Under the pieces are notes generated by a model. It was not told the origin of the DNA, did no database searches, and was given only the letters and a program-made list of their open reading frames with translations. A stretch of DNA of 27,134 nucleotides from JACCVL01 sp038233135. GTDB lineage: Bacteria; Actinomycetota; Actinomycetes; Propionibacteriales; Nocardioidaceae. The DNA is taken from assembly GCA_038233135.1 (NCBI GenBank), contig JBBSMN010000011.1:1-27134 (forward strand), written 5' to 3'. This document shows, in pieces, positions 1 to 6,735 of the stretch (the first letter of the stretch is position 1; the number at the start of each line of letters is the position of its first letter). The translations under genes were made by a program, and so were the position numbers.

Positions 1-177
1 GAGGACGGAACGCGCGGCGCGGGCCACCAGCCCGGCGACGAGGAACGGCCGCATCGCCGGCGGGCCGGTCAGGTCAAGGACCGGCTGACCGCCCGCTGCG
101 CCTGCTCGAGCCTGGTCGAGCGCGGCCGCCAGAGCGGGCTCGCTGGCGACCAGGTCCAGCAGGCCGGCCAGCTGCAT
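1..177 (-). CDS. mfd: Transcription-repair coupling factor Mfd, N-terminal fragment (runs off the window)
   Basis: Only the first 59 codons are present; the rest lies beyond base 1. The protein begins MQLAGLLDLV and continues with a Leu-Asp-Leu-Thr-Gly-Pro-Pro stretch and an Arg-Pro-Phe-Leu-Val-Ala segment. This is how actinobacterial Mfd proteins open, in the UvrB-like N-terminal module. Mfd is the ATP-driven translocase that removes RNA polymerase stalled at DNA lesions and recruits UvrA. The ATG at 177 has a GGAGGGG ribosome binding site about ten bases upstream, which supports this start. The pth-to-mfd order on the other side of the inserted cluster matches the conserved glmU-prs-ctc-pth-mfd arrangement and supports the call. 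The helicase motifs are outside the window, so identity rests on the N-terminus and context. Confidence 0.8.
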   Translation of the reverse strand, partial: MQLAGLLDLVASEPALAAALDQARAGAAGGQPVLDLTGPPAMRPFLVAGLVARAARSVL

Positions 178-203
178 CGTCGGCGACCCCTCCACGCATC
201 ACA

Positions 204-230
204 GACCCCCGACGGAACTGACGGGGGGTC
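204..230 (-). terminator. GC-rich stem-loop between cysQ and mfd
   Basis: GACCCCC (204-210) pairs with GGGGGTC (224-230) to give a 7-bp stem with a 13-base loop, inside the 101-bp gap after cysQ and before mfd. There is no U-tract, which is common for actinobacterial terminators. It could be a terminator or attenuator for cysQ transcripts, or simply chance in GC-rich DNA. Confidence 0.35.
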
Positions 231-278
231 GCCTCAAGACTACGACGAGCCAGGGCCACGCGTGTCCACGCGGGTGCC

Positions 279-1052
279 TCAGCCGTCGAGCCCGCGGGTG
301 AACGCCACGATGGCCTCGGCCAGCTCCGGGCGGCACACGATCAGGTCGGGCAGCAACGGGTCGGGGCGGGTGTAGACCAGCGGCGAGCCGTCGATGCGGC
401 TCGTGAACAGCCCAGCGGCGCGGGCGACGGCAACCGGTGCGGCGGAGTCCCACTCGTACTGGCCACCGGCGTGCACGTAGGCATCTGTCACGTCACGGAC
501 CACCGAGATCACCTTGGCTCCCGCCGAGCCCATCGGCACCAGGTCGGCACCGAGCCGCTCGGCCAGACCAGCGACGAACTCGGGTGGCCTGGTGCGGCTC
601 ACTGCGATCCGCGGTCTCGCCGCGGATGTCACCGGCACGGTCGGCGGCGTCCCGGTGTCGAAGGTGGTGCCGAGGCCAGGCTGTGCCACCGCCCCGGCGG
701 CCAGCTCGCCGTCCTCCCACAGCGCGACGTGGACCGCCCAGTCGTCGCGCGGCGGCTCGGAGAACTCCCTGGTGCCGTCGAGCGGGTCGACGATCCACAC
801 GCGGCTCGACTGCAGCCGTACGGGATCGTCCTTGCCCTCCTCGGACAGCACCGCGTCACCCGGCCGGTGCTGCGCGAGCAGCTCCATCAACAGCTCGTGG
901 CTGCTCCGGTCACCGGCGTCCTTCAGCTCGCGGCCCTCAAGCCCCTCCTGCCTTACCCCTTCCAGCCGGGCGCCGGCAACGGTCGCCAGCCACGACGCCA
1001 AGGCGTGGTCGTCGGTGTTGACCGCGTGCGGGGGTTCGGGGAGCGGGTGCAT
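279..1052 (-). CDS. cysQ: 3'(2'),5'-bisphosphate nucleotidase (PAP phosphatase) CysQ
   Basis: This 257-residue protein belongs to the inositol-monophosphatase superfamily. Metal ligands are visible as Glu71-Glu72 in an LSEE motif, then Asp89-Pro-Leu-Asp92-Gly-Thr94, and Trp201-Asp202 in an EWDSAAP motif. Its overall pattern closely follows the mycobacterial CysQ enzymes as I recall them. The family hydrolyses 3'-phosphoadenosine 5'-phosphate (PAP) to AMP, and some members also act on PAPS. PAP is the product released by sulfotransferases and inhibits them. The gene is divergent from the Wzz/kinase gene at the left edge of a locus with four sulfotransferases, which suggests it serves that locus; housekeeping sulfate assimilation is the alternative. 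The ATG at 1052 has no clear ribosome binding site. The next in-frame alternatives would remove N-terminal residues that are not conserved, so the exact start is uncertain. Confidence 0.9.
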   Translation of the reverse strand: MHPLPEPPHAVNTDDHALASWLATVAGARLEGVRQEGLEGRELKDAGDRSSHELLMELLAQHRPGDAVLSEEGKDDPVRLQSSRVWIVDPLDGTREFSEPPRDDWAVHVALWEDGELAAGAVAQPGLGTTFDTGTPPTVPVTSAARPRIAVSRTRPPEFVAGLAERLGADLVPMGSAGAKVISVVRDVTDAYVHAGGQYEWDSAAPVAVARAAGLFTSRIDGSPLVYTRPDPLLPDLIVCRPELAEAIVAFTRGLDG

Positions 1053-1213
1053 GACCGTAGGATTCCGCAGGCCACCGCGGTGGCCGCTCCCGGGGGGAGT
1101 TCGCGCAAGCGTTCTCGCCGGCTGCGCGAGGCCGTTATCGTGTGACGCTGCACCGGCCTGGACACCGAGGGTCGCCGAACACGCACGATGACGACCCGCA
1201 TGGGAGAGGCTCC
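1053..1213. promoter_or_regulatory. Divergent intergenic region between cysQ and the Wzz/kinase gene, with 16-bp palindrome
   Basis: This 161-bp gap separates two divergently read genes and should hold both promoters. A perfect 16-bp palindrome, GGCCACCGCGGTGGCC, lies at 1070-1085 next to the cysQ start and could be an operator. A TATCGT hexamer at 1136-1141 is a plausible -10 for the rightward kinase gene, giving a leader of about 65 bases. No good -35 is visible at 16-18 bp. Confidence 0.35.
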
Positions 1214-2743
1214 GTGAGCGACGACGCCATTCAGCTGCGCGACCAGGTGGGAGTGCTACGCCGCCGTTGGCGCGTGGTGGCCGCCACCCTTGTGCTCGCG
1301 ATCGGGCTGGGCCTGCTGATCTCCTTCCTGGCCACCCCGATGTACGAGGCCGAGACCGAGGTGCTGCTGCCGCCGGCCTCGGGCACTGACTCCCCCACCG
1401 CCGAAGACGTGGCCACCCAGGCGCGCACCGTGGTCCTGTTCGCCGGAGAGGTGATCGACACCCTGAGCCTGGACGAGAGCACGCAAGACCTGCTCGACAC
1501 GGTCACCGTCGAGCCGGACCCCGAAGGAGCGGCGGTGCTGGTCATCACGGCCAGCCGCGACGACGCCGAGGAGTCGGCAGACGTTGCCAACACGATGGCG
1601 CAGGCCTACATCGACTCGACCGACGTCGACACCGCGAACCGGGTCGACACCCTCGACAAGCGCATCAATACCCTCGACCAGAAGATCGCCCGGCTGAACA
1701 ACAAGATCGATCTGACGGCCGAGGACGACCGTTTGGTGACGCTGCGGTCCGATCGCCGCAAGCTCCTGGCCGAGCGGACGCTGCTGATCGACGCCCGGGC
1801 GGCTGCCCTTCGCGAGGCAGGGGTCGAGGGTGACCAGGCCCAGGTCGTCACCCCGGCGGTCACGCCGGCCGCGGCGACGTCACCACAACCCGTACGGATC
1901 GTGGCGCTGGCTGGAGCGCTGGGTCTGTTGATCGGGATCGGGCTCGCCTATCTGCGCGACTACTTCGACGACTCGGTGCGCGACGACGGGCAGGTCGTCG
2001 ACCGGATGGGCGGCCGGCCGGTGCTCGGCCACATCCCACAGTGGGGGCGATCGCAGGCTTCGGGGCCGATCACCAGCTCGTCGCCTCGCGCCCCGGCCAG
2101 CGAGGCCTACCGGGAGCTCGGCGCCAACGTCCGCTTCCTGCTCGGCGTGCGCCGCCAGGGCGACGCCGCTCGTCGCGATCCCGGACGGACCGTCCTGGTC
2201 ACCTCTGCCGCCGCCAGCGAGGGCAAGACGGCCACGGCGGTCAACCTGGCTGTGGTCGCGGCGGCGGCAAACCTGCGGGTCGTGCTCGTCGACGCCAACC
2301 TGCGCCGCCCGCACGTGCAGGAGCTGTTCGACGTGCCCACCGGACGCGGACTGGCCGACGTGCTGCGCAGCAGCTGCACCGTCCACGAAGCCCTGGTCGA
2401 CGTGGGGCACGACCAGCTGCTGGTGCTGCCCGCCGGCGACGTGCAGGACAGCCCGGCGGACCTGCTGACCTCACCTCAGCTGCCCCGGCTGCTGACCGAG
2501 CTGCGCAGCGAGGCCGACCTCGTCGTCGTGGACAGTGCCGCGGTCCTGCGGGTGGCAGACGCGCTCGAGCTCGCCCGGGTCTGCGACCTCGTCGTGCTCG
2601 TCGCCCGCAGCAAGATGTCCCGCGGAAGCGACCTCACCGAGACCCTGCAGCGCATCGACCGGGTGGGCGGGAGCACGGCCGGGGTCGTCCTCAACGCCGT
2701 CGAGGACGGTCACGGCCGCTCGCGGGGGTACGGTTCGCGGTAG
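1214..2743 (+). CDS. Polysaccharide co-polymerase fused to BY-kinase-like ATPase (Wzz/CpsC-CpsD type)
   Basis: The 509-residue protein starts with a Wzz-like chain-length-determinant region. A transmembrane helix at about residues 20-40 is followed by an extracytoplasmic part with heptad-like helices around 140-200 and a second helix at about 230-250. The C-terminal half is a bacterial tyrosine kinase-like ATPase. It has a Walker A (SAAASEGKT, Lys338), a Walker A' (LVDANLRRP, Asp360) and a Walker B ending at Asp440 (VVVDS). The family controls polymer length and export by cycling phosphorylation of a C-terminal tyrosine cluster. Here the tail has only one tyrosine, in RGYGSR, so normal regulation may be weakened. 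The GTG at 1214 is chosen because GGGAGAGG lies just upstream; an ATG at 1142 in frame lacks such a site and would add 24 unlikely residues. The gene ends 26 bp before the first sulfotransferase. Confidence 0.88.
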   Translation: MSDDAIQLRDQVGVLRRRWRVVAATLVLAIGLGLLISFLATPMYEAETEVLLPPASGTDSPTAEDVATQARTVVLFAGEVIDTLSLDESTQDLLDTVTVEPDPEGAAVLVITASRDDAEESADVANTMAQAYIDSTDVDTANRVDTLDKRINTLDQKIARLNNKIDLTAEDDRLVTLRSDRRKLLAERTLLIDARAAALREAGVEGDQAQVVTPAVTPAAATSPQPVRIVALAGALGLLIGIGLAYLRDYFDDSVRDDGQVVDRMGGRPVLGHIPQWGRSQASGPITSSSPRAPASEAYRELGANVRFLLGVRRQGDAARRDPGRTVLVTSAAASEGKTATAVNLAVVAAAANLRVVLVDANLRRPHVQELFDVPTGRGLADVLRSSCTVHEALVDVGHDQLLVLPAGDVQDSPADLLTSPQLPRLLTELRSEADLVVVDSAAVLRVADALELARVCDLVVLVARSKMSRGSDLTETLQRIDRVGGSTAGVVLNAVEDGHGRSRGYGSR

Positions 2744-2769
2744 TTCGCACAAGACTGCAGGGGGAGGCC

Positions 2770-3720
2770 ATGGGGGAGCCCACCGCGCCGGTGCGTGGCA
2801 TCGAGCTGCCCCGTGCGCTGCGACGCCTGCGCGGTTCGACACCCGTGCCGGCCCGGCACCTGCTGCGCTCCGGAGCGCGTGGCTACGGTGTCGCGACCGC
2901 GTCGCACCGGCTGCTGCCGGACTTCTTGATCATCGGGGCAAAGAAGGCCGGCACCTCCTCGCTGATGAACTGGCTGCTGCACCATCCGGCGGTGGCGCGG
3001 GGATTTCCTGCGGCCCAGCGAGTCAAAAGCCCGCACTACTTCGACATCAACTATTGGCGTGGACCGCGGTGGTATGCCTCGCACTTCCCGACAAGAGTGG
3101 CGCGACACCGGCTGGAGCACCGAGTCGGAGGCATCTCGGTGGTGGGGGAGGCGAGCCCCTACTACATGTTCCACCCGGCCGTGGCCGGGCGGGTCGCACA
3201 GGACCTCCCGCATGCTCGGATCATCGTGTTGCTGCGCGACCCCGTCACCCGGGCGTACTCCAACTACTGGGACCGCAGGGCTTTCGGCAGCGAGCACCTG
3301 CAGACGTTCGAGCAGGCGATCGACGCCGAGCCACGCCGCCTGGACGAGGTCGACGAGGAACGGTTGGTGGCCGACCCGCGGTACTACTCGGCGCAGCACG
3401 ACCATCACACCTACCTGGCACGGGGGCGCTACGCCGAGCACCTTCGCCCCTGGGTGCAGCAGGTGCCGGCGGAGCGGCTGCTGGTCCTGCGGGCCGAGGA
3501 CCTGTTCCGCGAGCCCGCCGCAACGTTCGACACGGTGCAGGACTTCCTGCGGCTGCCGGTCCGCGGCGAGGTGCGGCTCGCTCCGTACAACAGCCGCACC
3601 CCGCCACCGATCACCGCCGAGACCACTGCGCGCCTGGCCGCCTACTACCGGCCGCACAACGCCACGCTGTACGACCTCCTCGGCCGTGACCTCGGCTGGG
3701 AGCGCACCTACCCCGACTGA
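2770..3720 (+). CDS. PAPS-dependent sulfotransferase 1 (NDST/heparan-type fold)
   Basis: This 316-residue protein has both nucleotide-binding signatures of the sulfotransferase superfamily. The 5'-phosphosulfate loop is GAKKAGTSS (residues 56-64) and the 3'-phosphate site is RDPVTRAYS (156-164), after a hydrophobic IIVLL strand. A KSPHYFD segment between them resembles the Lys-Glu/His-Tyr-Phe region of carbohydrate sulfotransferases. It should transfer sulfate from PAPS to a sugar hydroxyl or amine, probably on the repeat unit made by this locus; the acceptor cannot be read from sequence. There is no signal peptide, so it should act in the cytoplasm, where PAPS is available. GGGGGAGG sits immediately before the ATG at 2770. 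The gene follows the Wzz/kinase gene by 26 bp and is probably cotranscribed with it. Confidence 0.88.
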   Translation: MGEPTAPVRGIELPRALRRLRGSTPVPARHLLRSGARGYGVATASHRLLPDFLIIGAKKAGTSSLMNWLLHHPAVARGFPAAQRVKSPHYFDINYWRGPRWYASHFPTRVARHRLEHRVGGISVVGEASPYYMFHPAVAGRVAQDLPHARIIVLLRDPVTRAYSNYWDRRAFGSEHLQTFEQAIDAEPRRLDEVDEERLVADPRYYSAQHDHHTYLARGRYAEHLRPWVQQVPAERLLVLRAEDLFREPAATFDTVQDFLRLPVRGEVRLAPYNSRTPPPITAETTARLAAYYRPHNATLYDLLGRDLGWERTYPD

Positions 3721-3735
3721 GGCCGGGCACGTCTA

Positions 3736-3763
3736 GCCCGAGCGGGCGGCGGCATGCTCGGGC
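3736..3763 (+). terminator. Perfect 8-bp stem-loop after sulfotransferase 1
   Basis: GCCCGAGC at 3736-3743 and GCTCGGGC at 3756-3763 form a perfect 8-bp stem with a 12-base loop, 15 bp after the stop codon of the preceding gene. No T-run follows, as is usual in high-GC actinobacteria. It probably ends the Wzz/kinase-sulfotransferase transcript. Confidence 0.6.
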
Positions 3764-3823
3764 ACTCGGCCGACGTGTCTCGTCTGTTCAGGTGATTGTC
3801 CCGCCGCATGTCGACCAACAACC

Positions 3824-3853
3824 TACAGTGACGACATTGTGACTACCTGTCAC
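3824..3853 (+). promoter_or_regulatory. Putative promoter -10 and GTGAC repeat cluster upstream of the first barrel gene
   Basis: TACAGT at 3824-3829 fits an actinobacterial -10 hexamer. GTGAC occurs at 3828-3832 and again at 3839-3843, exactly 11 bp apart, with the inverted form GTCAC at 3849-3853. Sites one helical turn apart downstream of a -10 would suit a repressor, but no regulator can be named. No convincing -35 is visible. The remaining bases up to the start at 3921 show only the AGGGG ribosome binding site. Confidence 0.35.
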
Positions 3854-3920
3854 CAGAACTCCGTGCTGGTGCATTCCGGTCGCCACCGCCTGTCCGCGTG
3901 TGGTCGTGTCGAGGGGTTTC

Positions 3921-5360
3921 ATGAGACGTCGCGAGTTCCTGTCCGCTGTCGGCGTCGGCGCCGCGGGTGTCGCCGGTGCCGGCCTGCCCCAGGCGGCCGC
4001 CGGTGCCGTGGCGGCGCCGGACCTGTCCGCCCCGCTCGCCGCCGCGCGGCTGGCGCCGATGCAGGCCCGACGCGCGGACGACGTCGTGGCCAACTATCTG
4101 ATCAACACCAAGATCTTCTACGCAGACGCCGTCTACGGCCACACCGACGCGGTGGTCGACCTGCTGCGCGAGCTGGGTGTCCGCGTCATCCGCGAGCGCA
4201 TCACCACCGGAGGGTCGGCCGGCACCCAGAACCAGCTGCGGGCCATGCCGCGACTTGCCCGCCACGGGATCAAGTGGCACGGGACGGTGGGCACGCTCAG
4301 CGACTGGCGCCACCCGCAACGGACGAACAAGCAGGTGATGGACTTCCTGAGCAGCAGGTACGCCCCCCGCATGCACGGCGACCTGACCGAGCTCATGCAC
4401 TCGTTCGGCGGGTGCAACGAGATCGAGGGACCCCGACCGCACGGTGGGCCGGACCCGCACTGGGCCCGGCACGCGCGCAAGATGCAGAAGGCACTGTGGG
4501 AGCAGGCGAAGTCCAACCGTTACACCCGCCAGATCCCGATCGCCGGACCGTCCACACGGACCGACGTCACCAAGCGCAAGGCGAGGCGGCTCGGCAACCT
4601 GAGCCGGTGGTCGGACCTGGGGAACGCGCACATGTACAACGCGGGCGGCAGCCCCTCGCGCGGGATCGGCCACCAGAAGAACATCCTGCAGCCGTGCTTC
4701 CCGGGGATCCGGCCGTACATCTTCACCGAGTCCGGGTGGAACAACTCCCCGCAGTCCAACCGCAACCGCACGGTGCCGGAGTCCGTCGCCGCGGTGTACG
4801 CGGTGCGCGGGGTGTTCGACTACCTAAAGCGCCACGCGATGTTTGGCCGCTTCGAGCTGCTCGACGACCCCGACCGGATCGACCGCCACAACCAGCGGAC
4901 GATCAACCGGACGGCGGACATCCAGGCGCACTTCGGGCTGGTTGCCATGACCAAGAACTCCGTACGGGCGGCCACTCCGGACACCTGGCGCAAGAAGCCG
5001 GAGTTCCACGCCATGCGGCGACTCTTCCGCCTGCTGAGCGACCAGGGTCCGGCGTTCACTCCGCGGCCCCTGACCCTGTCGATCAGCGGAGGAGGTCGCG
5101 ACCTCCAGCACACGCTGCTGCAGAAGCGAGACGGCCGGCACTACCTGGCGCTGTGGCGGGACGTGAACGTCAGCAAGCTGTTTCCCAGGGCCACCCCGAT
5201 CAGGGTCGACCCGGTGCCGATCACGGTGCGCCTCAAGACGGCCAGGCCCGTGCGCTTCTGGAGTCCGAGCATGTCGGGGCAACCGCTCGGACACCACGCG
5301 GCCAGGCGGCACTTCAGTCTCCAGCTGGGCGGGGACCTCAAAATCGTCGAGATCGGTTGA
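3921..5360 (+). CDS. Tat-exported putative glycoside hydrolase (clan GH-A-like TIM barrel), paralogue A
   Basis: The 479-residue protein opens with a twin-arginine signal, MRRREFLSAVGVG, followed by an Ala/Gly-rich hydrophobic stretch and a likely cleavage site near residues 28-33. The mature part resembles a retaining clan GH-A barrel. It has an Asn166-Glu167 pair in GGCNEIEGP, as expected for the acid/base on strand 4, and Glu270 in FTESGWNNSP, as expected for the nucleophile on strand 7. A C-terminal beta-rich region (about 370-479) is likely an accessory sandwich domain. I do not recognise a named GH family, so the activity is inferred. The gene is clearly paralogous to 9427-10896, sharing GPSTR, GGSPSRGI, GRFELLDDPD and PDTWRKKPEF motifs. 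ATG 3921 follows AGGGG at good spacing; a GTG at 3900 is less likely. Probable role: trimming, branching or degrading the exported polysaccharide. Confidence 0.75.
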   Translation: MRRREFLSAVGVGAAGVAGAGLPQAAAGAVAAPDLSAPLAAARLAPMQARRADDVVANYLINTKIFYADAVYGHTDAVVDLLRELGVRVIRERITTGGSAGTQNQLRAMPRLARHGIKWHGTVGTLSDWRHPQRTNKQVMDFLSSRYAPRMHGDLTELMHSFGGCNEIEGPRPHGGPDPHWARHARKMQKALWEQAKSNRYTRQIPIAGPSTRTDVTKRKARRLGNLSRWSDLGNAHMYNAGGSPSRGIGHQKNILQPCFPGIRPYIFTESGWNNSPQSNRNRTVPESVAAVYAVRGVFDYLKRHAMFGRFELLDDPDRIDRHNQRTINRTADIQAHFGLVAMTKNSVRAATPDTWRKKPEFHAMRRLFRLLSDQGPAFTPRPLTLSISGGGRDLQHTLLQKRDGRHYLALWRDVNVSKLFPRATPIRVDPVPITVRLKTARPVRFWSPSMSGQPLGHHAARRHFSLQLGGDLKIVEIG

Positions 5361-5381
5361 CCCGTCTCCCGTTAGGATTGC

Positions 5382-5418
5382 GGGAAACTACAGCACCGAC
5401 GTCCACCTCGCTTAGAGT
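5382..5418 (+). promoter_or_regulatory. Shared upstream element GGGAAACT-N23-TAGAGT (copy 1)
   Basis: GGGAAACT at 5382-5389 is followed after exactly 23 bases by TAGAGT (5413-5418), then TTG. The same arrangement appears at 9383-9419. TAGAGT fits a -10, but no standard -35 lies 17 bp upstream, so GGGAAACT may bind an activator or an alternative sigma factor. It would drive the kinase-like gene at 5463. Confidence 0.45.
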
Positions 5419-5462
5419 TGCGCGTTAACGGGGCGTGAAGAGTGGGCAATCAGTAGGGGGCC

Positions 5463-6713
5463 ATGGATTTGTCACTGGGACTGCTGACAGCCGAGCAGGT
5501 GGACCCTCGGCTGCAGGCCTACATCCACCGCATCTGGCAGCCAGACCTCGTCGGCGAGTCGCCAGTGAGTGTCACCCTGGGAGCCCCCCCGGAAGGCCAC
5601 GTCGTCGCGGAGCAGTACGCGGTCGTGCCGCACGCGAGGGCGGCACGATTTCTCGTGCCACTGGGCTCGAGGCGCACGTCGAGCGCCTCGTTTCGCACGT
5701 ACAACGCAACCCGGGCGCCGGTCTCGCGCGCCCTGCGAGGGATGCTGGGACGCAGCTACGCCAGCGGCACGGCCGACCTGCTGTTCGCGAACCGCCTGAC
5801 GGTCAGCGTTGACAGCCGCTTTCCTCGAGAACGGTGGCCCGAGGTTCTCTTCATCCGACATCTTGCCGCATTGCTCAATGCACCATCGGTGCAGGCCTTC
5901 ACTGCCATTCGCAAGATCAACCCCAACGTCAAGCCCACACTCGAGCTCTTCGACAGCGCCGGGCTTCCCGTGGGCTTTGCCAAGCTGGGCACCACGGAGG
6001 CGACGAGGCATCTGGTCCGCACCGAGGCGGGAGCCATGGCTGAGCTCAGCGGTCAGCTCAAGTCAGTGACCGTCCCCGAGCTGCTGCACGGGGGGGACTG
6101 GGGAAGCGCGGCGTACGCAGTCAGCAGCCCACTGCCGAGCGGCCTGCGCCGGTGGACGGCCGGCGCGCAGGCAACGATCGACGCCTTGCTGACGATCTCA
6201 GCGTCCGGCCTGGTGTCGCGCACACCACTCGCCTCGTCGAGCTACGCCGGTCGGCTCAGGGCCGACATCGACGGGGTCGGCCCCTCCAACGATGTCGCAC
6301 GCGCCCTGGGGGCATGGCTCGACCGGCTCGAGAATCGCAGCACGCCGCTCAGCTTCGGCCGCATGCACGGTGACTGGATCCCGGACAACCTCGGCCGGTC
6401 CGGCTCAGACCTGGTGGCCTGGGACTGGGAGCACAGTCATCCCGACGCTCCGATCGGTTTCGACTTCCTGCACTGGCACTTCCACGGGGCACTCGTCAGG
6501 CACGGCATGCAGGCCGCGGTGACGGCTCTCGACGCCGCGTCGCCACGCCTGATCGATTTCGGTGTCCCCGCCTCTGCGCAGCGACTTGTGGGGTCGCTGT
6601 ACCTCTTGGACGCCTGCGTCCGGCGGATGCGACTCGCGGTTGGTGGCGGCGGCTGGAGTGCGCGCTGGTACCCACACCTGCTGGAGGTTGCTCACACCCG
6701 CGACCCACAGTGA
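5463..6713 (+). CDS. APH-fold phosphotransferase-like protein of the exopolysaccharide locus
   Basis: The C-terminal part of this 416-residue protein carries the aminoglycoside phosphotransferase / small-molecule kinase signature. There is a catalytic loop HGDWIPDN (His302 to Asn309, catalytic Asp304) and a metal-binding Asp321 in WDWEHS. An upstream VGFAKLG strand supplies a probable ATP-contacting Lys174, and Glu188 sits on the following helix. About 150 N-terminal residues match nothing I know. Family members phosphorylate hydroxyls of small molecules such as aminoglycosides, choline, fructosamine or homoserine. Within this locus the likely substrate is a sugar, a precursor or a modifying group, which is inference. 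No transmembrane segment or signal peptide is visible. AGGGGG precedes the ATG at 5463. The gene is convergent with the GT4 gene, with 22 bp between stops. Confidence 0.65.
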   Translation: MDLSLGLLTAEQVDPRLQAYIHRIWQPDLVGESPVSVTLGAPPEGHVVAEQYAVVPHARAARFLVPLGSRRTSSASFRTYNATRAPVSRALRGMLGRSYASGTADLLFANRLTVSVDSRFPRERWPEVLFIRHLAALLNAPSVQAFTAIRKINPNVKPTLELFDSAGLPVGFAKLGTTEATRHLVRTEAGAMAELSGQLKSVTVPELLHGGDWGSAAYAVSSPLPSGLRRWTAGAQATIDALLTISASGLVSRTPLASSSYAGRLRADIDGVGPSNDVARALGAWLDRLENRSTPLSFGRMHGDWIPDNLGRSGSDLVAWDWEHSHPDAPIGFDFLHWHFHGALVRHGMQAAVTALDAASPRLIDFGVPASAQRLVGSLYLLDACVRRMRLAVGGGGWSARWYPHLLEVAHTRDPQ

Positions 6714-6735
6714 CCGATTGCCGCCGGACTCACCC

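Noticed and set aside
1142..1213. Upstream ATG start for the Wzz/kinase gene
   Set aside because: It adds 24 His/Arg/Asp-rich residues before a normal Wzz N-terminus and lacks a ribosome binding site; GTG 1214 has GGGAGAGG upstream.
5463..6713. Aminoglycoside resistance gene
   Set aside because: The protein has the kinase fold motifs but a large unrelated N-terminal part and lies in a polysaccharide locus; no specific antibiotic-kinase signature was recognised, so a resistance label would be unsupported.
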